Shown in pieces: positions 1 through 10,311 of a DNA stretch of 64,000 bases (the stretch's first letter is position 1; each line of letters starts with the position of its first letter). Source of the DNA: Chondrus crispus (lineage: Eukaryota; Rhodophyta; Florideophyceae; Gigartinales; Gigartinaceae); the NCBI RefSeq assembly GCF_000350225.1, contig NW_005179000.1:8351-72350 (forward strand), in the 5' to 3' direction. Position numbers and translations under genes: made by a program. Under the pieces are notes generated by a model. The model did no database searches and was not told the origin of the DNA. It saw nothing but the letters and a program-made list of their open reading frames with translations.

Positions 1-144
1 AGCGGCGTGCGAGCACCGACGCCCCCGTCCGCACCTGCCGCCGCACCTTCGCCGTCCCCGGCCTTCCGCGCCGCTCCCTGCCGCCGCGCGCGGCGCGGGG
101 AGGCACTTCCGAGAACATGTGCCCTGTACTGTACGGCCAAGCCC

Positions 145-229
145 CTTACAGAACAGAGCACTGTACAGAGAGCACTGTACAGAGGGCACTTACAGAACAG
201 AGCACTGTACAGAGAGCACTGTGCGCGTG
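145..229. repeat. Two-copy 44-bp tandem repeat with ACTGTACAG units
   Basis: A unit beginning CTTACAGAACAGAGCACTG starts at 145 and again at 189, giving a 44-bp period. Each unit holds ACTGTACAGAGAG-type subrepeats, so the palindrome CTGTACAG occurs several times within 100 bp. No function is evident. Confidence 0.85.
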
Positions 230-712
230 CCCGGGCCCGCGCTGCGTGACGCCCTTCACGAAAGTATGAGAGGGGACGCGGACACGCCGCAAGCACGCCG
301 CAAGCGCCGTTTGGGCCGGCGCGCGCCATTGGGCCGCGGCGCGCAGGGCGCAGCGGCGGCGCACAGGAAAAAATCTTTTTATTTTAAAAAGCTTTTTGCT
401 TCCGCTCGCGAGAGACGCCGCGCCCCAGATCGCCCGTATGGCGCGCCGCCCCCGGGTAGCGCGGGCGGCGTGCGCCGGTGCGGGAATCCCGCTCGCGGGG
501 GGCTCGCGGGAGGGACGTCGGCGAGCGCCCATCCCTGCGCGAGAAGGGGCAGCGGCGGAAGGCACATCGGCGTGCACGTCTGCGCAACAGACAACAGACG
601 TGTAGTGCCCATCCCCGCCCGAGAAGGCACACCAGACGTGCCGCCCATCCCCGCCCATCCCCGCCCATCCGGCGCGGAGCCGCCCCCCACACGGCACGCT
701 GTAGAACAGCGT

Positions 713-728
713 TACCCTTCGAAGGGTA
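713..728. repeat. Perfect palindrome TACCCTTCGAAGGGTA
   Basis: A 16-bp perfect palindrome. The same 16 bases occur inside the 20-bp palindrome at 6066-6085, in otherwise unrelated sequence. It could be a protein-binding site, but that is inference. Confidence 0.7.
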
Positions 729-853
729 GTCATCTAACCTTCCCAACAATGCCGCCGCCGCGTGCAGCCCAACAGCCGCCAGAGACACCTTTTTGACACG
801 CCTCTGTACGAGCAAAAGCCCGGCAAAACCCCGTACAGAGACCCTGTACAGAG

Positions 854-876
854 CACTGTCCAGTCACTGGACAGTG
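854..876. repeat. Hairpin, 10-bp arms, 3-nt loop
   Basis: CACTGTCCAG at 854-863 is the exact reverse complement of 867-876, with loop TCA. It lies just upstream of the AATAAA-bearing tandem repeat at 887-956. Confidence 0.8.
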
Positions 877-886
877 CTCTGCACTG

Positions 887-956
887 GACTCGGGTTCTCC
901 CTGCTTGTAAATAAAGTTTAACCCGACTCGGGTTCTCCCTGCTTGTAAATAAAGTT
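887..956. repeat. Two perfect 32-bp direct repeats with AATAAA
   Basis: Bases 887-918 and 925-956 are identical over 32 bp (period 38). Each copy ends in GTAAATAAAGTT and so carries an AATAAA hexamer on the plus strand. This resembles a duplicated polyadenylation signal. No plus-strand gene lies immediately upstream, so a relic of a retroelement end is equally possible. Confidence 0.85.
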
Positions 957-1499
957 CCGGTGGTGCGCTTGTGCTGCTGCCACTCCCCCTGTACGGCAGC
1001 CACTGGCCTTGCAGCCACTGGCCTTGTGCTGTACGGCCAAAACGCCGTACAACAACACGCCACGCCACCACGCCACCTGCCTGCCGCTACGGTACTCGTA
1101 CACTACAAGCGTGCACCCAAGCGTGCGCTACTACACTACACTGTACTTCCACTGCGGAGCGATCGTGCGCCTGCCTTGCACAAATAATGTGCACGCACAA
1201 CCGGCGAGATATAAAAAAAAGTCAAAACAAAGGGGCAAAGCCAAGATTTTAATTTCTGTCCAGATGCACTGTCCATTACTTACAGTACTGTTGAGCCCAT
1301 CTTCACACACTCCTCTTTTGCGAAAAACCCCTCTCTCTTTTCTCTCACTTGTTGCCCGCTTCCCTCTACTGTACAGTACACACAATTCAAACACACGTCC
1401 TACATGCACATCTTCATCACACTTACTATTTGCTTACTTCCCCACCACCATCTTCGCCCCTGCTTCATATATACTAATTCTTTCACTCGCTTCCCTTCA

Positions 1500-4280
1500 T
1501 CACACCACATCCACGCCCGGAGGTGCACCCCTTTCAAACTCCCGCTTCTGCGGGTACTCCCCAATGTCGTGTGTCTCCTCCTCTCCACTATTCTTCCGTG
1601 AACTGCGTCGTAGCCCAAACCGCCGTCTCGTCCCATCTACTGTGATTCCCTGCGACATCCTCGATGCTGTGATACCAGGCATGTTCCCACTTTCTGCCTC
1701 TTTGCGGAAGAATCGTCCGAGCGTCTTGCGTCGCTCCAACGCCGACTCCACATCTTCACGTTCAGTTTCGGATCCAGATAGTTCGCTGTCCGAATCCATC
1801 TCCTGGTTCGCATGCTTCTTCGCCTGTTTCTTATTCACATTGTGAATCGCACGGATCGCCAGAGACTCGGGCACCAGACTCGCATTGTTCAGAATGAAGA
1901 TAAACTTTTTGATGATCCCGGCGATTCGGAACAGCACAAACAGCAGGTTCAGAACAGCGAGAACCATCGCTGCAATGTTCCACTCGTCCATTTTCACATC
2001 AAACTTCGAATTGTTGTTTTCAACCAGGATCAGGAACACGGAACCGGTCGACGCCGCCACCAGCACTGTAGAAAAGAACATCACAAATTCCACACACCAC
2101 AAAAAGAATTTGTGCGAACCACACCAGAACAGCTTCTCCACTGGGCTCGCAACGCGTGCCAAACGTGGGAACAACTTCTTCACAAACCAGTGGTACTCGT
2201 TAGGCTCCTCTTGTTTCGCGTGCTCCTGGTCCTCCATATTCTTCAGAATCGTCGCGTTCATGAATGCCAGCGATTGGTGCCGAGCAATGTCCTGAGGATC
2301 GCTCACCCCTTGCTTATACTTGCCCAAGTCGCTACTTTCCTCACTCTGCATCTCGTCAGAGATGGACCGCGACGCTGCCGCTGCAGAGCGACGTCCTGCA
2401 GACGACCCGCCACCTGGTCGCACTGATGGCATCAACCCTGAACGGTCAACAACCCGATCTTGCATTGTCTGGTTCCGCGTTGCCATTTCATCTCTGGGCA
2501 TCGCCCTAGCCAGTTCAATGGAACGCTTCTTCCTCTCAGACGATCTCCGACTGTAGTCACTAGACGCCCGCCCTTCCTCATCAGTCGAAGCTCCACGCGA
2601 GGACAGCTTGGACAGCATTCTTGGGCTCCCCACAAATCTGTTTGAATCCGCAATGGGGCGCGCTCGCTCACCTGCGCCCTGGCTGTCGAGACTTCGTCGA
2701 CCAAACTGGTTGTCAGACGCACGTCGGCGCGCCGCCTCTACAGCTGCAATCGCAACCGATGCCTTGCGGTTAAGGTGCGACGGCCGAGACACTGCCTCCG
2801 GACCACCAGGCCTGGACAGATCCAGCGAATGGCGTGAAACAACTTCGTCAAACTCGATCGGCACCTGCACATCTGGCTGTCCATGAGCCGGCGACTCGTA
2901 TCCTGACGACGGTTGTGACTGAGGAGCAACACCAAGTGTAGTCGCTGCTCTCACACCAGTCCCGTACTTGAACTTCCTCACGTCGAGAGAGTGCCGAGAC
3001 GCCAGCTCGTCCAGCTCCACAGGGTTTACCACAGGGGCAGGCATCATGGGCTTAAAGCCAGGGGGTTCAATGTCTGTGGCGCGCTCAGAAACGGGCATGA
3101 TCTCATCTTCGTCTTCTTCTTTCGGTTCCTCGATGAGGATGGCTACATCAGCATGGTCCAGAATAGAAGTACCTTCCTCAGGGTTGGGAACACCCAACTG
3201 CGTCGATACTCGAGAATTCCGCCCGCTAGGGAGGGTGGCATCAGTTCTCGCAGAGTCGCCCATCGACATACGAATGTCCATTTCACTGTCTGCTTCGTTA
3301 CCAGACTCGTCATAAGTGACGCTCGTTGGAACTGTAGAGAGGCCTGAGCGAGAGATGCCCTGGGAATCTCTGCCTTCGAGCATGCGGGCCTTGGCGGCGG
3401 CAATCTCCTGCACAACATCTTCAGCCTGGACGCCCTCATAGTAGATGCGAGGATTCTTGGTCAGCTCCCAGTAGACACTGCGAATCTTCATGGCGAGAAC
3501 TTGAACACACAAGCTAAGTGCGATGGCTGATCCGACAATGAACGCAGACTCCGCAACGTCAGTGTTGCCAGACTGAGTAGGGTCGCTAATGACAATCCGA
3601 CGAGTGATATCCCCGAGAACAACAGCGAGGAGGATCACGTACAGAGACCAATGCGACTCGACGAGCTCAACAAAAGTGACCGACTTGATCCTGCGAAGGA
3701 AAGAGGAGAAACGAAAGTGCTCCGGCAAGTTGCGGTAGAAGATGAACTGGAAACGAATATCATGGAAGGCCATCATCTCATGAAGCTGCCAGTACTGCCA
3801 GAGATCGGGGAAGTGGGGGAACCACCATTGGAAGTTGCGCCAGTACGGGCCGCGATGCTTGTGGATACGCAAGCGGAAACGAGTGTACTTGTCCTTGAGC
3901 TGGAGGTAGGTTACCAAGTCGACCTTCTCCGTCTTCTTCCAGCGGGCGGAGAGGCGGAGACTGGTGAACATGGACCCCAAGACGACAAGGGAGTAGAGAA
4001 CGGCGAGAAGAAAGATGAAAACATGAGCAAACTCGAATGAAAAGATGATGTCCTTGTCCGGTTTAGCGCTGATTTCGTAGAAGATGAATGAAAAGGAAAT
4101 GATCCCCAGGATCATGAGCTCCCTGTAAAGAGTTTTGACAATGGTTGCCAGGTGGTGGTGCTTGTGAGTGACCCAGTGTTCGAGCTTGTGAAAGATGACC
4201 TCGAAGCCCAGCGAGAGGACGATGAGAATGACGAGGAGCCATTCCGAGAGAATGGTATTGACGCCATATTTGTCCGCCAT
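1500..4280 (-). CDS. MLO-like seven-transmembrane protein
   Basis: A 926-residue intronless ORF on the minus strand, the most gene-like feature of the window. MLO proteins are seven-TM plasma-membrane proteins, proposed as calmodulin-regulated calcium channels in plants. The N-terminus shows the family pattern: TM1 about residues 12-32, followed by HKLEHW (31-36), a His-rich stretch, then RELMILGIISF with TM2 (55-70), TM3 (83-105), a cytoplasmic loop with a Trp/His-rich core ending FRFSSFLRR (189-197), TM4 (211-228) and TM5 (244-264). TM6 and TM7 lie near residues 715-745 and 765-795. A Ser/Arg-rich hydrophilic loop of roughly 400 residues separates TM5 from TM6, far longer than in land-plant MLO. 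A charged tail of about 130 residues follows TM7. The start is the first ATG after a run without a long ORF. The assignment rests on pattern recognition of the N-terminal half; a different multi-TM family is possible but less likely. Confidence 0.72.
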   Translation of the reverse strand: MADKYGVNTILSEWLLVILIVLSLGFEVIFHKLEHWVTHKHHHLATIVKTLYRELMILGIISFSFIFYEISAKPDKDIIFSFEFAHVFIFLLAVLYSLVVLGSMFTSLRLSARWKKTEKVDLVTYLQLKDKYTRFRLRIHKHRGPYWRNFQWWFPHFPDLWQYWQLHEMMAFHDIRFQFIFYRNLPEHFRFSSFLRRIKSVTFVELVESHWSLYVILLAVVLGDITRRIVISDPTQSGNTDVAESAFIVGSAIALSLCVQVLAMKIRSVYWELTKNPRIYYEGVQAEDVVQEIAAAKARMLEGRDSQGISRSGLSTVPTSVTYDESGNEADSEMDIRMSMGDSARTDATLPSGRNSRVSTQLGVPNPEEGTSILDHADVAILIEEPKEEDEDEIMPVSERATDIEPPGFKPMMPAPVVNPVELDELASRHSLDVRKFKYGTGVRAATTLGVAPQSQPSSGYESPAHGQPDVQVPIEFDEVVSRHSLDLSRPGGPEAVSRPSHLNRKASVAIAAVEAARRRASDNQFGRRSLDSQGAGERARPIADSNRFVGSPRMLSKLSSRGASTDEEGRASSDYSRRSSERKKRSIELARAMPRDEMATRNQTMQDRVVDRSGLMPSVRPGGGSSAGRRSAAAASRSISDEMQSEESSDLGKYKQGVSDPQDIARHQSLAFMNATILKNMEDQEHAKQEEPNEYHWFVKKLFPRLARVASPVEKLFWCGSHKFFLWCVEFVMFFSTVLVAASTGSVFLILVENNNSKFDVKMDEWNIAAMVLAVLNLLFVLFRIAGIIKKFIFILNNASLVPESLAIRAIHNVNKKQAKKHANQEMDSDSELSGSETEREDVESALERRKTLGRFFRKEAESGNMPGITASRMSQGITVDGTRRRFGLRRSSRKNSGEEETHDIGEYPQKREFERGAPPGVDVV

Positions 4281-5736
4281 TCAAGCTGTGAGAGAAATTT
4301 GGGACCGCCCCGTGAGATCAAATATTCAGGAGCAAAAGAGGGGTTGCCTCGGCTTGGAGGTAGAGGACTAAGCAAGTGTCGTACCACTTAGGAAAAGATG
4401 ATCCTGAAGGGCAAAATAAAGGTGAACAGAGTAAAAGGGGAGCGGGAGGCTGGGTAGGGAGTGAGGTGAGGGGAGGGTGTGTGAGCGGAGGGGAGGGATA
4501 CGGGAAGGACAGCAGGGGGTGGTTGCGGTTTTGATATAGGGAAATGAAAGGGGGCCGGAGGTAGGAGAGGGCCGAGGTGCGATTTGCCGTGGTGAAGAGA
4601 AAGTGTGTGTTTGGGGGCGAGGATGGCGGGTTTTTTGATGATAAGACGAGGAGACAGGCTCCTAGGAAGGGGTGTTGCAGATGGGTGTTACCAGAGTGGA
4701 AAAAAAGGATGCAATGGCGAGAAATCGAGGGCGACCGTCCACGGATTGCTCGATGCATGTGGTGTATGAGAACCGGGGCAGATCGACCGGTCCAGTTCGC
4801 ACAGCAAGCTCCACGGCAATAAGGACGTGTGCACGAAAAGTCGCAGAAAGCTTTTTTTCCGCTTGTTTTCAGATGGACACGCGCCCCATAGTGGTGAGAA
4901 GGAAATTGAAAAAGTTGGGATGCGATCCGTTTTGGTTGCCCCGAGGACCACATCACGTCTTCGACTTGGCTGACACACGAGCGCATGCGACGTGGGGCAC
5001 TGGGCCCCGACGTGCGATGGCGTCCACCTCACAACGTATCCGGGTGGAACGGGTGGCCGACGTTGGCCATCACCACCACTGTACGGTATGAGGGTTGGAA
5101 GGGCAAGGGCGCGCGCCAATCACAGATCGGAAACCTTATGAGCACAGCTATCTTGCTTCCAGCAGATGTAGATTTCTAGATCGTTATCGTAGGCTTTCGA
5201 TTTTCTTATCTGGTTTTGTATGAGAATAGAAAACCGTTTACGGCAGAAACGATGTCATTGGACAGTTGCCCGAGATTTATTTTAAGTGGAAGGGCGACAT
5301 GCGTGATCATACTGCAAAATGGACTGTACAAAGGGAATGAGTCTTGCGGCGATTGACGAAGCACCGAAAGGCTGCGATTCAAGTCTCGAGACATCCTTAG
5401 AATGGCATCCAAACAAACTTGAAATTTTCAGCTGTGCATGACGGAAGCGAGTTCAGGGGGCTCGCCGGTCGCAACCCCGCCGGTCGGGGGACAGGGCCCC
5501 CCCGGACTCCCTGACTGTCCGAGTGACGTATTTCCATTGGCAGAACAGCTGGAAACAGACGGTCGCCTGCTCCAACCAACCAAGCAGGCAATTTCTCACC
5601 ATCCTGTAGTGCCGCCTGATGGCCACCCATTGCCATTTTGGGCCTGCCAGGGCCAGCCAGGGCCAAGCGCTCATTGTCAGGTATACACCTTGTATACACC
5701 TGAACAGATCTTTTCCGGGCAGCTGCGTAATGCCGC
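4281..5736. other. Intergenic region upstream of the MLO-like gene
   Basis: This holds the presumed promoter and 5'UTR of the minus-strand gene ending at 1500. It is purine-rich on the plus strand (long G/A runs at 4440-4700), so pyrimidine-rich on the coding strand, as promoters and leaders often are. Small ORFs near 5397-5756 occur on both strands with no recognisable domain and Gly/Pro-rich composition. I see no gene. Confidence 0.5.
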
Positions 5737-5864
5737 ACCACATGACGACGGTTCAATCACCAAGAGGCGCTTCTCCCGCAATTTTATTAAGGTAACCACA
5801 TGACGACCGTTCAATCACCAGGAGGCGCTTCAGGAGGCGCTTCTCCCGCAACTTCATTAAGGTA
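5737..5864. repeat. Imperfect tandem duplication, about 58 bp
   Basis: A unit beginning ACCACATGACGAC starts at 5737 and again at 5795. Both units contain GGCGCTTCTCCCGCAA and end in ATTAAGGTA. The second copy carries an extra 12-bp duplication of AGGAGGCGCTTC. It appears to be a recent local duplication. Confidence 0.85.
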
Positions 5865-6065
5865 AGATGTCCTTCGCGACTCTTCGATTCCGGACGGTGT
5901 AGTTGACGTTTTGTTGTCTGTCCTTGTCGCGGAAGGTAATATGCAGCCTTTTCTCCCCCTTTAAGAACCCATCTCTGCTTCTCCCTTTGACGGGAGCACA
6001 AGCGGAGCGTTAGTCTTTTTTTCTTCAAGCTGCAGAGCGCGCGATGTGTGCAATAAGACACAAAA

Positions 6066-6085
6066 GGTACCCTTCGAAGGGTACC
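6066..6085. repeat. 20-bp perfect palindrome
   Basis: GGTACCCTTCGAAGGGTACC is its own reverse complement. Its central 16 bp recurs at 713-728. Confidence 0.8.
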
Positions 6086-7830
6086 TGAGACAAAGCGCGG
6101 TGGAAGTGGGGCTGGAGTGTTTGAACGTGAATGCACTCGTTGTGCGCACAGGGCGCGCGTAAGGATAAGCCCTATGCGTCCGCTGTGAATCGGCGCGTCC
6201 GTCGGTTGCAGGCGGTCCGACACCACGGCGCCTGCGCACCGCTCATCGCGCTCACCCGCGACGGCGCCGGAATATGCCACGATAAGTAGTGTCGGTGGCG
6301 GTGCTGAAACTCGCCTGACATCCTTTCGCAGTAGTCGTAATGGAAGTATAATAATCACACGATTCTTCCTCGCGTTCGCCCTCGCCACCAACCTGTGCCA
6401 CGAACCGTCCCCACGAACGCCCCGACCCAATTCCGTCCGGACTGTTGTTGAGCGTTCTCAGCCTCTCATATGGGCCCTTGTTGTCACACAGCGAGTCCTG
6501 CCCTCAAATCACACAGCACAGGTGATTACAAATTTCCACATTTTCTCACGTTTTTAAACCTTCTCATAGCAATCCCTCATATACCATCCCGTATTGATCC
6601 ATGTTGATACTATACCACTTTCGTTGTGCCCCAGCTTTTCCATTCACAGCTCCGCACCCTCACCCTCTCGACCTTCTTGGCCTTTGATTGCCCGGATGCA
6701 TACAGTCTTCTCATACACGCAACACACACACCGCAAACTGAACTTTCCAAGGTTGAAACTTAACCCCTGACGTGATTTCAGACTCGAGTTAAGAGTTCCA
6801 AACAACGCCAAATACCCGCTGATGTCGTCATTGTCTTTGTGAGATTCTCGCCGTAGACGACTTAGTCTCACCTCTCCGCCGCCACCCAAATCGTCATTCT
6901 CTCCTCGTCCACCTTCCTTGGATTATCCTTCCCACCTCCCTCCTGCAACACTCATTTTCGATTTCCGCACTTCTATCTTCCTCTCCCGTCCATCCACATC
7001 CTTTCTTCATTCCGCCTTCTACGTAGACAAACCTCGTGTCCAACCGTGCTGCACGATTGTTCCTGTTCTTTCGCTCTGATGCTGTGCTGTACAGTACATA
7101 GTTGCGATGTTTTGTATAATCCCTATCATTATTCGTCATTCAAACGCTATCAAATTTCATCCAGTCAAAACCCATTCCTAATTCGGACCGCCCCGCTCTA
7201 GCCGAGGACCGCTATATTCGTCCCGACTGGGATCGCACTGCAATTACACTCTCTTCAACAATTCTTTCCCATCTTCTTTTCTCTTTAAGCCTTGAAGCAT
7301 ACAATTCACGATATAGCCTAGCCCGCTTTGTACGCTTGTTGCTACGCTTGTGCTTCGCACGCTTCATTACCATCTTGAAACCGCTTCGTAGCATTCCGAA
7401 CTAACGCTTAACGCCAGCGCCTTCCAAGATGTAACTCTCCCACTGCAATGATAAGCCCTTTCGGCTGAAACACCCTTGATCTTTACTTTGCACGTGTAAG
7501 GTAGGGTACAGTGGAAATGCGAAAATCCAGAAGGGCAACCTCGACATGTAACCAAACCTCCAATGATATGTACAGTACAGTACAGTATATATGTTATGTA
7601 CACTCCCTCAGTTGCCCTCCGTGTACCTCCCATATCTCAAAGCTTCAATGCTTAACAGACAAAGCAATGTCATACGCTACTGCCTACTGCCTACCCTTTT
7701 TCAGAAAACGACCATCAGTGATTTTTAAAAACTGTCAATTAGACAAGCCATACTCAAAATAACAGGTTATGGGGACATCTGAATTGACTTCGTCATAGCA
7801 GAGCCTGAGCACGAAGCATATCGTTCCCTG
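6086..7830. other. Intergenic region without recognised genes
   Basis: AT-richer, pyrimidine-rich DNA with scattered GTACAGTAC octamers (for example near 7090 and 7570-7590). The largest minus-strand ORF covering 5753-6430 is Arg/Lys/Leu-rich with no domain. I see no support for a gene. Confidence 0.5.
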
Positions 7831-7944
7831 GTACTGCTAAACGATTGCTTTTCACGCGGTCCGCAGACTACAGCTGTCCTACAGCCAGTACTGCTAAACG
7901 ATTGCTTTTCACGCGGTCTGCAGATTACAGCTGTCCTACAGCCA
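7831..7944. repeat. 57-bp tandem duplication
   Basis: Copies at 7831-7887 and 7888-7944 start with GTACTGCTAAACGATTGC and differ at only two positions that I see (both C to T). The near identity points to a recent duplication. Confidence 0.9.
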
Positions 7945-8212
7945 GTCCTGTGGCCATCTTAAGTTTGAATCTTTGTCTTGCCCCGCATATGTCGTGAATG
8001 GCATGGCACGTATCTCGACTTTCGGTATTTTTCAAGATGACTCGAAGCTCTTCGACTCTTGATCTTCCGTAATACCGCCTAATCGCCTTGAACCTCATTC
8101 CATTTCAGGCAGATTTTGAATCTGGTCTTTCTCCTTCACAATGAAAAACTGATTTCGCTCAGCATATGCACCTGTATGTCTGCCCTTTCCCGTTCTATAT
8201 ATGATGGTACAG

Positions 8213-8273
8213 TATCTCGTCATATCACAGAGGGCGACATGGCCCATGTCGCCCTCTGTGATATGACGAGATA
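8213..8273. repeat. 61-bp perfect hairpin, 30-bp arms, 1-nt centre
   Basis: Bases 8213-8242 are the exact reverse complement of 8244-8273 around a single C at 8243. Such a long perfect arm with no loop is rare in unselected DNA and would extrude as a cruciform. Two more palindromes of almost the same size and design lie at 14139-14197 and 22231-22289. It could be an inverted duplication left by template switching or a fold-back artefact of sequencing. Confidence 0.9.
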
Positions 8274-8337
8274 CCCTAGTTCTCACAAGTGAAAAACAAA
8301 AAAGGGGACAACCACCCCTTGATGACAACCACATTGT

Positions 8338-9063
8338 TTGGCTTTCTCCACAGGTGTGTGTGATTTCAACTTCAGATTCAAATTGGGGATGTCGACACAA
8401 AGCTATGCAATGTATATTCAATCAATGACTCTTTCGATATCTTTTTTTAGGGTGTTTAATACTTCTCTGACTTGGTTTGTTGGTGTCGGACGAGGAGAGC
8501 CACCTGTTCGTATTAGCGGCTGTGAGGAGCCGGGAGACACCTCCGACGGATACACACTCGTGTCGGTTCACTTTGCGTACAATATTCCGTTAATGGCGTC
8601 AAGTGGTGGGAAATTTGGACGAGCCCCGTTTGCCGTTCCAACCAGGGTCTGATTCGCTGTTGTTGAGGCTGCAAGTGCACTTGCACGACAGGTGCATTTT
8701 ACAGATGCAATTCAAACGGATGTTGATATTTCTGTACCGGAAGAATTTATGCGCCAAATGCTTCAGAAGATGTCTCTAAACTTCAGTACAGTGTCTCCTC
8801 CGTATCTGTGTCTTGTTTCAGAGTACTGTACCCTTGACGACTGTACGTCTTCATGCGGAAGCTACTTGCTGCACACATCAAGCATCCTTTATACGAGTAC
8901 CATAAGAACCGTTCCCAGTGGACTCACGGATACAGCGAAGTGGAGCAACGCAGCCTCCACTGCTGTACACAATTTGTTCCGCTTCGTGCCAATAACACCT
9001 TATGCCAGCTCCCAGCAAAGTCTCAATATTGCTTTTGTTGTTTTGTTGTCAACAACCCTGTGA
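8338..9063 (+). pseudogene. Unknown ORF interrupted by one in-frame TGA
   Basis: Two ORFs (8338-8652 and 8692-9063) lie in the same reading frame and are separated only by TGA at 8650-8652 and an ATG-less stretch, so the frame is otherwise open for about 240 codons. No domain is recognised. The second part is Ser/Thr-rich with several Cys residues. It could be a decayed gene, a gene with an intron around 8650, or chance. Only the length of the open frame supports it. Confidence 0.3.
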
Positions 9064-10311
9064 CTCGTCGTTGTATACCTCCTGTTTTATCTCCTGATCT
9101 GCTTTCCAATGGTTCCCGGGACTTGTCCGAACACCCCATCTTACAATAACGAAGTACAGTATGAATTTACGTGCTCTATGTCTAATAACTTCGGGGACCG
9201 AGGAGTCGGGATAACCAAAGTATGTTGTTGGTTGTGCAGATGAAGGATCGATGAGGGTTTATTGACGAGAAGCGAACTCGTCGTCGCTTAAGTCAAACCG
9301 GAATCCGGAATGAGCTGGCTGTTCTAATTACAAGCCAGCTCTTGATTATTCTAAATTACACCGTAGAAACTACATCTACAGAAAACCGAGTTCGGAATTA
9401 GAATAGAACCAGACCAGCGGTCACACTATGTCACCAACCCTTCTCGTTTTGTAGAATATCTTTATTTGGGGAAGGGATGAAGAGGGGTGAAGCGGGACAC
9501 TCTTGGGTCAAACAGAAGCGCTTCCTCTCTCTTTTTTTATACATGGAAAGCCAGTTTTATGGAAGAAATATGGAACCGGCGTCATTTTTGTTTTTGGGGT
9601 GTGTTCGCAGCTGGTTTCTGCTGTTGTAATGAACATTAGCTTACCCCAACACTTAGAAAATTGTCCCGTAAGCATGCGACAACAACTGGTAAACTATGCA
9701 GATTAGTACATTGCGGAGCTCAAAGATAATGGGGGAACGAAGCACATAATCTCCATCCGCTACAACAGTAATTTGTTGTGTTTTTTTCTCAAAGGAGAAT
9801 GCATGTGCGTGTCTAAAAGTTATGTAACGGAGCTTGCGAGACAATTTCTTCCCGGCCATAAGAAGGCAGTTATGCTGCTTTTGGCAGAAGTACAACAACT
9901 ATCCGTTCTTACGTCGAATTAATGATTTGACGGTGGACGCGAGGAAACGCCGCATGAGGAGATCTTCGACGAAGTCACTGCGGATGTTGCGCAATGCTGC
10001 ACAACATCTTCCAGCATGGCAAAGGAACATATGAGTAGAGCGAAGGGTATGTCTTTCAAGGCACTGTACTCTCAGCGAGCATCCTTTTGGGACACATGTT
10101 TCGTTTCATCTTTATGAGATAGCCTTTCACAGTTCCATCGGATAGAGATTTGGGGCTCTGAAACCGTTTCGCTTTCTCCACTCTTGCAAAACACGCATCA
10201 CCCGAGGGTAGAATCAATACGTAGCTTAAGGATTTCAAGACAATAATATTCCAATCAGCAAGTACACCGAAAACTATTGACACCACGCTGAGACGGCTAA
10301 TCTTCTTTTCG
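9064..10311. other. Intergenic region without recognised genes
   Basis: No domain or long ORF is seen. An inverted repeat of about 9 bp (GAGCTGGCT and AGCCAGCTC) occurs near 9320-9350. The downstream part would contain the 3'UTR of the minus-strand hydrolase gene. Confidence 0.45.

Larger units (their letters stand above)
1..886. other. GC-rich low-complexity region
   Basis: This stretch is very GC-rich at 250-700, with CCCATCCCCGCC-type short repeats near 600-670. Long ORFs exist in several frames on both strands, but they overlap each other and are rich in Arg, Pro and Ala, as expected by chance at this base composition. I see no domain and no convincing gene. The only clear structures are the tandem repeat at 145-229, the palindrome at 713-728 and the hairpin at 854-876. 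Confidence 0.6.

Noticed and set aside
146-815. Several ORFs of 100-225 codons at the start of the window
   Set aside because: They overlap on both strands, are Arg/Pro/Ala-rich and contain the tandem repeat.
1009-1845. 278-codon plus-strand ORF
   Set aside because: It overlaps the 3' end of the MLO-like gene in antisense and is low-complexity Thr/Ser/Pro sequence.
9208-9450. Possible solo LTR (TGTTGGTTGTG ... CACCAACCC)
   Set aside because: Ends are only loosely inverted and no target duplication could be found.
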